Made by a program: the position numbers and the translations under genes. This document shows, one piece after another, positions 8,001 through 13,998 of a stretch of 14,020 nt of DNA (position 1 is the stretch's first letter; each line of letters starts with the position of its first letter). Source of the DNA: Christensenella sp. UBA941 (GTDB lineage Bacteria > Bacillota > Clostridia > Christensenellales > UBA941); assembly GCA_002293365.1 (NCBI GenBank), contig DBDD01000152.1, forward strand, positions 1-14,020, read 5' to 3'. A model generated the notes under the pieces. That model worked only from the letters and a program-made list of their open reading frames with translations, was not told the origin of the DNA and did not search any database.

Positions 8001-9262
8001 GCTTCTTCATTGCGAACGACGGCGTTGACCAACATGAAGCTCGCCGAACGCAATATGTCGGCTTCGTCCATGGTAAACTCCCGCTCACGCGTATTGTCCT
8101 CGAAGAGAACATAGCCCCAAAACTCTCCGGAAGCAAATACCGGGATAGCTATCGCCGAAAGGCTAGCGAGCCTTTCGGCTTCCGGCAAACGGCGCACCGG
8201 GCCGTTGATGCGCATGCCCGACGAAAGCTTATCGAACCAGTGCGGAGTATACTTGTCTATGGAGTTTGTAGGATCGTCTTGGTTGGGCATATACGAACCG
8301 AAATCTTTGCTCCATGTAAAGATATGCGACGCGTACACTCCGTCCTCTTTTTGTACGTTGCGGGAAATCGTCATCATGTCGATATCCGCTAATTCGGCAA
8401 TAAGGCCGATGCCCATCTTCATCGTTTCGAAGAAGGTTTCCTCGTTTTGCGAAAGGAAAATTATCGCCGCGTTGTTTAAAGCGTCGAGCATCGTTCCCCT
8501 ACGCTCAAGCATCTCTTCTGTTTCTACTAGCTCTGTAATGTCTATAGCGTATTCGAGATGCGCCTTCTTTTCCCCGGGCCAGTCAATCATCCTCGCCGTC
8601 TTGCGCAGCGTGCGGTTCTTGACTTTTTCCTTATGATTCCATTCCAGAATCATTCCGGGTTCTTTCATAAGTTCTTTATATGGACAGTTTGGGCACGGCT
8701 CGTCTAGGCCCTGAAGCAGCTTATAGCACACCTGCCCGACGCCGTCGCTCTCTATCTCGAAGTACTGGCGGATGCTGTCATTCAGAAAGAGAATCTTGCC
8801 GTCCTCGGGGGTACATACCGTTATAAGCGCTTGCATGCCGTTCAGTATGCTCTTCAGATTCTCCTGTTGGTTCGCGCAGTCGGTGATATCGTGTATCATT
8901 TCGATAAAGCCGGCAGTGGAACCATCCATATTTTTAAGAAGTTCGACCTCCACACGGTAAGACGCGTCGCCATGTTTGAAAAAGGTCTGCATGATTCCGC
9001 GCTTGGCGCGCGTCAAGCTACAGTTGTCCGTACCGCAAATACAAAACTTTTCTTGGTCGCAAGGCTTGCCTAGCATATCTTCGCGCTTAACGCCGAAGAG
9101 CTTTTCCGCCGCCGCGTTTACATAGACCCAGCTTGTATCGGCGTCCGCAACTCTAACGGGAAACGGTATAGCCTCCAATACGGACATGAACCACCTCGCC
9201 CCCGTACCAGCCAAGCGCTCTACCTCACAAAGAAGTTCGTTCGTTTTGGTATTATCAATCAT
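5057..9262 (-). CDS. Soluble hybrid histidine kinase (PAS-PAS-GAF-GAF-HK-REC-REC) ending in a YcgR-like PilZ module
   Basis: A 1401-residue cytoplasmic sensor kinase; no transmembrane segment or signal peptide is visible. Domains: PAS about 20-130 with cysteines C68, C74, C76, C81; PAS about 140-250 with C179, C190, C193; two similar GAF domains (about 262-415 and 455-607, both with FWG-x-V-x-F-[ED]-D); coiled coil about 608-635; HisKA with phospho-accepting H644 in SMSHEMRTPLN; HATPase with N-box N757/N761, G1 DSGIGI (794-799) and G2 GGTGLGLA (823-830). REC1 (about 880-998) keeps D932, T959 and K982 but has a single acidic residue at the first position (D887-G). REC2 (about 1015-1137) is complete: E1021/D1022, D1067, T1099, K1121. 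The tail (about 1165-1380) is a YcgR_N-type domain plus PilZ with the c-di-GMP motifs R1269-x3-R1273 and NFSDGG (N1301, S1303, G1306). There is no HPt domain. Start ATG 9262 has AGAGGGA about 6 bases upstream. Ligands and partner are unknown; c-di-GMP binding is inferred from motifs. Confidence 0.93.
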   Translation of the reverse strand: MIDNTKTNELLCEVERLAGTGARWFMSVLEAIPFPVRVADADTSWVYVNAAAEKLFGVKREDMLGKPCDQEKFCICGTDNCSLTRAKRGIMQTFFKHGDASYRVEVELLKNMDGSTAGFIEMIHDITDCANQQENLKSILNGMQALITVCTPEDGKILFLNDSIRQYFEIESDGVGQVCYKLLQGLDEPCPNCPYKELMKEPGMILEWNHKEKVKNRTLRKTARMIDWPGEKKAHLEYAIDITELVETEEMLERRGTMLDALNNAAIIFLSQNEETFFETMKMGIGLIAELADIDMMTISRNVQKEDGVYASHIFTWSKDFGSYMPNQDDPTNSIDKYTPHWFDKLSSGMRINGPVRRLPEAERLASLSAIAIPVFASGEFWGYVLFEDNTREREFTMDEADILRSASFMLVNAVVRNEEAHKIRLAEENAKSMMAEISRKNQLLQAVNQVSSTMLASTADTFDSDLLRSMQIMAKAVEVDRTYIFRNFMKDGRLCYREIYGWTGVGRSEPFASSAIEVEYADVPTWEEALSNGRCVNCIVDELPIDERNLLSPQGVLSIAVMPIFLKGQFWGSVGFDDCKKRRRFSPSEEATLRSASELIADAMIRHEMEKELNATAAELQHALDEAQSANLAKSEFLSSMSHEMRTPLNAVIGMTAIGLRSAEVKRKNYSLGKIEEASTHLLGVINDILDMSKIESRKLELSPLEFNFEQMLQKVISVISYRVNEKNQHFTVSMDGNVPRFVIGDDQRLTQIITNLLANAVKFTPEKGKIHLGVSLVGEENGVNEIRIGVADSGIGITPQQQSKLFQSFQQAESGISREYGGTGLGLAISKRLVELMGGRIWVESEPGKGSRFIFTVKLQNGARNLRSMLKPGVQWENVRVLVVDGSRLTRRQFKESFDRMEVYCETAGDGPAACQIIEKHGGFDVYFIDLYTPSINGVRLTEWIRARGERCAIIMTASTDWEKLQEAVLRSGADKGIVKPVLSSALVDCMNDCLGGPNEGGESENVDEFAGKTLLLAEDIEINREIVLSLLSETGLDIDCAENGGEALALMEAQPDKYDMVFMDMQMPVMDGLEATRRIRAIPEQWCKEIPIIAMTANVFKDDIDNCLKAGMNDHIGKPINFDEMIWKLRKYLLSVEYNRQDSIQAELALVGADEERAVKLTEGTKVSVDLRVFDEQGKRGSLSLPTVVSEIYPDGYFVVEMPKYRGDYYPLPRDEMFLVYFTADIEKELSEMFVIPARCVEKIERDGVAYAKLEPLGKIERSQRRDCYRLPLSLAVEVRQMLELEIGDQPADAKMINFSDGGMLIATDVDLMPGDSVSLDFSIGERETVGGVVLRKEKVEYGRPRFKVAIAFNNASKDQKDRFYNFIMAKQIEKASAMKAEGSSIQLAMPMEGSNAI

Positions 9263-9478
9263 TTGAATCCCTCTTTCGAGCTAACCGTATCTTTATTTGC
9301 TAATATATAAATTTAATTTCTATTATTATTAATAATATCCGCCCATCTCGCCTTGTCTTATATCTTATTCTATCGCCCCTTTTATTATATCATATTCGTC
9401 GCTTTTTCGGCTTTTATAGCTCTATTATATTATTATTTGTTTCCATCGATTTATCATATATTATTTATTTTTATATAG
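9263..9478 (-). other. AT-rich untranslated leader of the hybrid kinase gene
   Basis: About 210 bases between the predicted promoter and the kinase ATG contain no credible ORF. The sequence is mostly AT-rich, with a purine-rich patch around 9341-9380 and the ribosome binding site near 9270. I looked for a c-di-GMP (GEMM-type) riboswitch because of the PilZ domain and did not recognise one. A 14-base AT palindrome (9324-9337) is probably compositional. Confidence 0.4.
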
Positions 9479-9507
9479 AATATAACCTTCCAGCGCGGGA
9501 AGGTCAA
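9479..9507 (-). promoter_or_regulatory. MerR-family-type promoter/operator upstream of the hybrid kinase
   Basis: On the minus strand, TTGACC (9507-9502) precedes TATATT with a 17-base spacer (9484-9479), or TATTCT with a 19-base spacer (9482-9477). The spacer carries the dyad ACCTTCC/GGAAGGT (arms 9498-9504 and 9485-9491 on the plus strand, 6-base centre). Arms reaching into the -35 box and filling the spacer are the known arrangement for MerR-family activators; the E. coli copA operator bound by CueR has the same arms. A-tracts (plus-strand T-runs at 9512-9517 and 9520-9526) lie just upstream and could act as an UP element. The regulator is unknown. Confidence 0.6.
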
Positions 9508-9556
9508 TAGGTTTTTTGGTTTTTTTGTGTAATTTATAATATGTGATATGATGAGC

Positions 9557-9970
9557 CTATATTTTCGCGATACGCTTCAAGGAATTCTTTAATAATTGCT
9601 GCTCGTCCTCTTCGAATAGCTCCAAAGCCTGAGCGTTGCTGCGCTCGATAATACCGTCGATTTCGCGCTGCATTTTCGCCCCGCGTTCCATAAGAAAAAC
9701 GTTGACGCCGCGGCGGTCGTCCTGGCTGTGCCTGCGCTCTACAAGAGCCTTTTCTTCCATGCGCGTTAAAAGGCCCGTTATCGTAGAGGCGTCCAGAGCG
9801 CTTAGCGCGGCAAGCTGCGAGGGCGAAAGCCCGTCTTCGCCCCAAAGATGGTATAGTAAAATATACTGGGCGGGCGTAATGCCGCATTCGCTCAGGTTCT
9901 TTTTGAAAAGCAGGTTCACTTTAATCTGCGCTTGCGTAAGCAAATAGTTTATACATTCTTCGATTTTCAT
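9557..9970 (-). CDS. MarR-family transcriptional regulator
   Basis: A 137-residue dimeric winged-helix DNA-binding protein. The helix-turn-helix is around residues 48-72 (LSPSQLAALSALDASTITGL) and the wing has the family pattern DDRRGVNVFLMERG (about 84-97); the flanking helices form the dimer interface. It is divergent from the acyl-CoA dehydrogenase operon across a 151-base gap, the classic position for a repressor of the neighbouring operon and of itself. No ribosome binding site is visible before ATG 9970. A promoter placed so that transcription would begin at the ATG itself suggests a leaderless message. Ligand unknown; in this context an acyl-CoA, fatty acid or aromatic acid is possible but not shown by sequence. 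Confidence 0.9.
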   Translation of the reverse strand: MKIEECINYLLTQAQIKVNLLFKKNLSECGITPAQYILLYHLWGEDGLSPSQLAALSALDASTITGLLTRMEEKALVERRHSQDDRRGVNVFLMERGAKMQREIDGIIERSNAQALELFEEDEQQLLKNSLKRIAKI

Positions 9971-9976
9971 GATTTA

Positions 9977-10005
9977 ATTATGCTACTAAAAATTTGCCGC
10001 GTCAA
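9977..10005 (-). promoter_or_regulatory. Promoter of the MarR gene, positioned for a leaderless transcript
   Basis: Minus-strand TTGACG (10005-10000), a 17-base spacer and CATAAT (9982-9977). Six bases separate the -10 box from the A of ATG at 9970, so the expected transcription start is at or next to the start codon. Confidence 0.6.
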
Positions 10006-10028
10006 TGTTTTTGGCCCAAATATTTTAC

Positions 10029-10057
10029 TTGATAATTATTTGTATGCAAAGTATAAT
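10029..10057 (+). promoter_or_regulatory. Promoter of the acyl-CoA dehydrogenase/Etf operon
   Basis: TTGATA (10029-10034), a 17-base spacer and a perfect TATAAT (10052-10057) predict a start near 10064 and a leader of about 58 bases. ATGCAAA occurs twice, at 10044-10050 and 10056-10062, one copy in the spacer and one overlapping the -10 box. TTTGTATGCAAA (10039-10050) is a near-palindrome. These are candidate binding sites for the divergent MarR. Confidence 0.7.
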
Positions 10058-10121
10058 GCAAATTAGAGTTATGAAACTATAATTTATTGCTTCACAGACT
10101 AAACAACGAAAGGACTACGCT

Positions 10122-11264
10122 ATGGATTTCAAACTGAGCAAGTCACAACAGCTTTCCCAGGAGCTGTTCAGGCGGTTTGCCGAAACCGAGATTCGCCCCC
10201 TGGCCCGGGATATGGACGAGGCGGAGGAATACTCGATGGAGCTTGTACAAAAGATGCAGGCGCTCGGCTTCTTTGGCATTCCGTATCCAAAGAAATACGG
10301 CGGAGCGGGCGCGGATACGCTAACGTACGCGCTGTGCATGGAGGAGGTCAGCAAGGTAGACGCCTCTACCGGCATAACGATCTCCGTTCATACGTCGCTC
10401 TGTTGCACATGCATCCACGACTACGGCACGGAGGAACAGAAACAGGAATTCCTGCGGCCGCTGGTCGACGGGCGCAAGGTGGGCTGCTTTTCGCTTACGG
10501 AGCCAAACGCCGGCAGCGACGCCTCCGGGCTTCAAACAAGCGCTGTGCTCGACGGCGACGAGTATATCATCAACGGCGCAAAGGTCTTTACGACGAATTC
10601 CGGCTTTGCGGATACGTTTATCGTGTTCGCCGTCACGGACAAGGCTATGGGCTCCGAGGGCATCTCGGCGTTCATCGTCCCGCGGGAAACGCCGGGGCTG
10701 ACGGTCAGCGCCAACATCCCGCGCATGGGCATACGCGCGGCGTCCAACTGCGGCGTATCGTTTGAAAACATGCGCGTACCGGCCAAGAACCGCCTGAAAC
10801 GCGAAGGGCTCGGCTTCGAAATCGCCATGCATGCGCTCGACGGCGGGCGAATCGGCATCGGCGCGCAAGCGGTGGGTATAGCCCAGGGCGCGTTCAACGA
10901 GGCGTTCAAATATGTAAAGGAGCGCAAGCAGTTTGGCCGGCCCATAAACGCGTTCCAGAATACGCGCTTTACGCTCGCCGGGATGCAGACGCAGATCGAC
11001 GCGGCGCGGCTTCTCGTATGGCGCGCGGCGAAGATGAAGGACGACGGCGAGGAATACGGCCCCGCGGCGGCGATGTGCAAGCTCTTCGCCTCCGAAACGG
11101 CAAACGAGGTTACGCGCCTGGCGGTGCAATTGCTTGGCGGCTACGGCTTTTCGCGCGAATATCCCGTGGAGCGCATGATGCGCGACGCCAAGATAACCGA
11201 AATCTACGAGGGCACAAGCGAGGTCATGAAAATGGTCATCTACGGCTCCCTGAAGGCGAAGTGA
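10122..11264 (+). CDS. bcd: Acyl-CoA dehydrogenase, butyryl-CoA dehydrogenase type
   Basis: A cytoplasmic FAD enzyme of 380 residues, the usual family length. With a bifurcating EtfAB it would reduce crotonyl-CoA to butyryl-CoA using NADH while passing electrons to ferredoxin. Visible motifs: FAD/substrate signature CFSLTEPNAGSDA (122-134), KERKQFGRPI (266-275) at the dimer contact, FAD-binding QLLGGYGFSREYPVERMMRD (336-355) and the catalytic glutamate E363 in ITEIYEGTSE (358-367), in the short-chain/medium-chain position. AAAGGA lies about 7 bases before the ATG. It is the first gene of an operon with etfB (9-base gap) and the etfA-crotonase fusion, which supports a C4 role. Acryloyl-CoA or other 2-enoyl-CoA reductases look alike and cannot be excluded, so the gene symbol is provisional. 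Confidence 0.9.
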   Translation: MDFKLSKSQQLSQELFRRFAETEIRPLARDMDEAEEYSMELVQKMQALGFFGIPYPKKYGGAGADTLTYALCMEEVSKVDASTGITISVHTSLCCTCIHDYGTEEQKQEFLRPLVDGRKVGCFSLTEPNAGSDASGLQTSAVLDGDEYIINGAKVFTTNSGFADTFIVFAVTDKAMGSEGISAFIVPRETPGLTVSANIPRMGIRAASNCGVSFENMRVPAKNRLKREGLGFEIAMHALDGGRIGIGAQAVGIAQGAFNEAFKYVKERKQFGRPINAFQNTRFTLAGMQTQIDAARLLVWRAAKMKDDGEEYGPAAAMCKLFASETANEVTRLAVQLLGGYGFSREYPVERMMRDAKITEIYEGTSEVMKMVIYGSLKAK

Positions 11265-11273
11265 GGTGCTGAA

Positions 11274-12065
11274 ATGAAAATAATCGTATGCATAAAGCAA
11301 GTACCGGACACCAACGAAGTCACCATCGATCCGGATACCAATACGCTGGTTAGAACGGGTATCCCAGTAATCATCAACCCGGACGACAAGTCCGGCATAG
11401 AGGCCGCGCTCACATTGCGCGGTAAGATTCCCGGCAGCACGGTCACCGTCGTTTCTATGGGCCCGCCGCAGGCCGAAATGGCGCTGCGCGAAGCGCTCTC
11501 CATGGGCTGCGACGACGCCGTGCTAATAAGCGGGCGGCAATTCGGCGGCTCGGATACATTGGCGACGTCCACTATTATCGCCGCGGCGCTTAAAAAGATC
11601 GGGTTCGACCTCATCTTTACGGGCAGACAGGCTATCGACGGCGATACGGCGCAGGTCGGCCCGCAAATCGCGGAGCATTTGGGTATCCCGCAGGTGAGCT
11701 ATGTGGAAGAGATTACGCCGGAAACGGATTCGCTGGTCGTTTTGCGCCAGTTTGAGGACAGGTATCACAGGCTGCGCGTAAAGCTCCCTTGCCTGCTCAC
11801 GGCTATCAAGGACTTGGCCGAGCCCCGGTTTATGACGGTTGAGGGCATCGTGGACGCGGACGAAAAGCAAATCCGGATCATGGACTATGAAGCGCTTTCG
11901 GATGTTCTCGATCCAAAGACGATCGGCCTAAAGGGCTCGCCCACGAACGTCGTGCGCTCCTTCACAAAGGAGCCGAAGTCGCAAGGCGCGGTGCTCAAGG
12001 GCCTAACGGCCGACGAAGCCGTGGACGCGATCATGGCGCGGCTGCACGAGAGCCATTTGGTGTAG
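11274..12065 (+). CDS. etfB: Electron transfer flavoprotein, beta subunit
   Basis: A 263-residue soluble subunit that pairs with EtfA and passes electrons to the acyl-CoA dehydrogenase. The N-terminus KIIVCIKQVPDTNEV is the standard EtfB start, INPDDKSGIEAAL (34-46) follows, and the nucleotide-binding stretch GRQAIDGDTAQVGPQ (117-131) matches the form found in clostridial EtfB proteins that hold a second FAD and bifurcate electrons from NADH, rather than AMP-binding mitochondrial-type EtfB. That assignment is by recognition of the motif and context, not by structure. The GAGG ribosome binding site overlaps the bcd stop codon, 9 bases upstream, and the etfA start follows the stop by 14 bases, so the three genes are one transcription unit. 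Confidence 0.95.
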   Translation: MKIIVCIKQVPDTNEVTIDPDTNTLVRTGIPVIINPDDKSGIEAALTLRGKIPGSTVTVVSMGPPQAEMALREALSMGCDDAVLISGRQFGGSDTLATSTIIAAALKKIGFDLIFTGRQAIDGDTAQVGPQIAEHLGIPQVSYVEEITPETDSLVVLRQFEDRYHRLRVKLPCLLTAIKDLAEPRFMTVEGIVDADEKQIRIMDYEALSDVLDPKTIGLKGSPTNVVRSFTKEPKSQGAVLKGLTADEAVDAIMARLHESHLV

Positions 12066-12071
12066 GGGGAG
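12065..12071 (+). promoter_or_regulatory. Ribosome binding site that fixes the etfA-crotonase start
   Basis: GGGGGAG starts within the etfB stop codon and lies 8 bases before ATG 12080. It overlaps the in-frame GTG at 12071, which is therefore not the likely start. Confidence 0.7.
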
Positions 12072-12079
12072 TGTGTGTT

Positions 12080-13888
12080 ATGAGCAAAAACGTATTTGTC
12101 ATATGCGAACAGCGCAGCGGGATTTTGCAGCCGGTCAGCTTCGAGCTTTTGGGCGAGGCCTCCTCTTTGGCAAAGGACTTGAACCAGCGCGTCGTCGCCG
12201 TGCTTTTAGGCGATAATATCGCGAGCCACGCAGAGGAACTCATCCACTACGGCGCGGACGAGGTTATCGTCGTGGACAATCCTACTTTAAAGGAATACCT
12301 GACCGAGCCGTACGCGAAGGCGATTACGGCCGTTATCAAGGCGAAGGACGCCGAAATCGTGCTTTTCGGCGCAACGAGTATCGGGCGCGACCTCGCGCCG
12401 CGTATCTCCGCGCGCATCAAGACCGGCCTGACCGCCGACTGCACGGGCCTGAACATCGACCCGGACACGAAGCTTCTGATGATGACGCGCCCAGCCTTTG
12501 GCGGCAATTTGATGGCCGTCATCCGCTGCAAGGATCACAGGCCCCAGATGGCGACGGTACGCCCCGGCGTCATGCAGCCGATGGAAAAGGACACGGAGCG
12601 CACGGGCAGCGTGGAGAATTTCGAAGTCGCTCTAAGCGAAGCGGATAAGACCGTCGAGCTGCTGGAGGTAATTCCAAAGAGCAAAACCGTCGCCGATATC
12701 ACGCAGGCCAAGTGCCTCATAAGCGGCGGGCGCGGCCTTGGAAAGGCGGAAAACTTCAAGATTTTGCGCGAGCTCGCGGAGGTTCTGGACGCCGAGGTTT
12801 CCGCCTCGCGCGCAGCCGTGGACGCGGGCTGGATCGATAAAGAGCGCCAGGTCGGCCAAACGGGCAAAACCGTCCGGCCAGAGCTGTACTTGGCCTGCGG
12901 TATTTCCGGCGCGATTCAGCACGTAGCCGGCATGGAAAACGCCAATCTCGTCATAGCGATAAACAAAAGCGAAACCGCGCCGATCTTCGGCGTTTCGGAC
13001 TTGGGCGTCGTGGGCGATTTGCACGTAATCGTGCCCAAGCTGCGCGAAGCCATTATTAAGGCGAAGTCGGCGGGTATCGACTACAAGGCCCCCTCCGTAG
13101 AGCAATACGTCGGCCTTGAAAACGTGCTGTACCACGTACAAAACGGCATAGCCTACCTTACCATTAACCGCCCGAATCAGCTTAACGCGCTGAACCGTAA
13201 GACGCTTACGGAAATCGGCTCCGTCGCGGACAAGCTCATGAACGACGAGTCCGTCAAGGTGCTTATAGTGCGCGGCGCGGGCGGACGAGCTTTCGTAGCG
13301 GGGGCGGATATAAAGGAGATGCAGGAGCTTACGCCCGAGGAGGGCAAGGAGCTTTCCGCCTTTGCGCAGCAGGTCTTCTCAAAGCTCAAGGCGCTGCCGC
13401 AAATAGTCATAGCGGCGATAAACGGCTACGCGCTTGGCGGCGGAAACGAGCTAGCCATGGCTTGCGATATCCGCGTCGCCAGCTCGCGCGCGAAGTTCGG
13501 CCAGCCGGAGGTAAATCTGGGGCTCATTCCCGGCTTTACGGGTACGCAGCGCCTTTCGCGCCTCGTGGGCGACGGCGACTCGAAGCGGATGATCTTCACG
13601 ACGGAGATGCTAAGCGCCGAGGAAGCGCTGCGCATCGGTCTCGTCAACGTCGTCGTGCCGCCGGAGGGGCTTATGCGCACCACTCGCGACATGGCTCTAA
13701 AGATTATGTCCAAGAGCATGATCTCCGTCAAGCTCGCCAAGCGTTCGATCAATGAAGGGCTGCCGCTGGAGTTCCAGCAAGGCTTGCTTGTCGAAAACGA
13801 TTGCTGGACGAAGTGCTTTGAAGAAAGCGGCGACGGCAAAGAAGGCATGACCGCTTTCGTAGAAAAGCGGCAGGCGAAGTTTAGCTGA
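12080..13888 (+). CDS. Fusion of electron transfer flavoprotein alpha subunit (EtfA) with enoyl-CoA hydratase (crotonase)
   Basis: One uninterrupted 602-residue frame holds two complete proteins. Residues 1 to about 335 are EtfA: the N-terminal domain, then the FAD domain with SGGRGLG (215-221), the region GWIDKERQVGQTGK (250-263) and the EtfA signature LYLACGISGAIQHVAGM (269-285) through VIAIN (291-295). Residues about 345-602 are a full crotonase: oxyanion-hole segments AFVAGADIKEM (404-414) and NGYALGGGNELAMACD (448-463), both catalytic glutamates (E457 and E477, equivalent to E144 and E164 of rat enoyl-CoA hydratase) and the family C-terminus EGMTAFVEKRQAKF. The linker is only about 10-15 residues. 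No ribosome binding site precedes the nearest internal start (GTG at 13124), so separate translation of the hydratase is unlikely. The hydratase makes the enoyl-CoA that the neighbouring dehydrogenase-Etf complex reduces. Confidence 0.93.
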   Translation: MSKNVFVICEQRSGILQPVSFELLGEASSLAKDLNQRVVAVLLGDNIASHAEELIHYGADEVIVVDNPTLKEYLTEPYAKAITAVIKAKDAEIVLFGATSIGRDLAPRISARIKTGLTADCTGLNIDPDTKLLMMTRPAFGGNLMAVIRCKDHRPQMATVRPGVMQPMEKDTERTGSVENFEVALSEADKTVELLEVIPKSKTVADITQAKCLISGGRGLGKAENFKILRELAEVLDAEVSASRAAVDAGWIDKERQVGQTGKTVRPELYLACGISGAIQHVAGMENANLVIAINKSETAPIFGVSDLGVVGDLHVIVPKLREAIIKAKSAGIDYKAPSVEQYVGLENVLYHVQNGIAYLTINRPNQLNALNRKTLTEIGSVADKLMNDESVKVLIVRGAGGRAFVAGADIKEMQELTPEEGKELSAFAQQVFSKLKALPQIVIAAINGYALGGGNELAMACDIRVASSRAKFGQPEVNLGLIPGFTGTQRLSRLVGDGDSKRMIFTTEMLSAEEALRIGLVNVVVPPEGLMRTTRDMALKIMSKSMISVKLAKRSINEGLPLEFQQGLLVENDCWTKCFEESGDGKEGMTAFVEKRQAKFS

Positions 13889-13927
13889 GTAAACAGCGAT
13901 TACTGTAGGGGCTAATCGGCAATGAAC

Positions 13928-13949
13928 CGGGGATTGCCAAGGGGCGAAG
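13928..13949. repeat. 22-base direct repeat, copy 1
   Basis: Identical to 13999-14020, same orientation, 71 bases apart; core GGATTGCCAAGGGGC. Confidence 0.9.
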
Positions 13950-13960
13950 CCGTTTAGCAG

Positions 13961-13985
13961 TTAGGAATTAGGAACCAGGCATTAG
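13961..13985. repeat. 7-base tandem repeats
   Basis: Two exact TTAGGAA units, a degenerate third (CCAGGCA) and a partial TTAG follow each other without a gap between the two 22-base repeats. Confidence 0.7.
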
Positions 13986-13998
13986 TTTCGCCTGTGCG

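Noticed and set aside
9263..9478. Possible c-di-GMP riboswitch in the kinase leader
   Set aside because: The PilZ domain made this attractive, but no GEMM-type conserved core or stable paired structure could be seen in the AT-rich leader.
9485..9528. Stem ACCTTCC/GGAAGGT followed on the plus strand by T-runs, looking like an intrinsic terminator
   Set aside because: The T-runs are only downstream on the plus strand, where no gene ends. Both neighbouring genes are on the minus strand, where the same bases form TTGACC-dyad-TATATT with upstream A-tracts, a better fit to a MerR-type promoter. A terminator for an unseen plus-strand RNA is not fully excluded.
13103..13130. Internal start that would produce a free crotonase from the fusion gene
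   Set aside because: The nearest in-frame start is GTG at 13124 without a ribosome binding site, and no stop separates the two halves.
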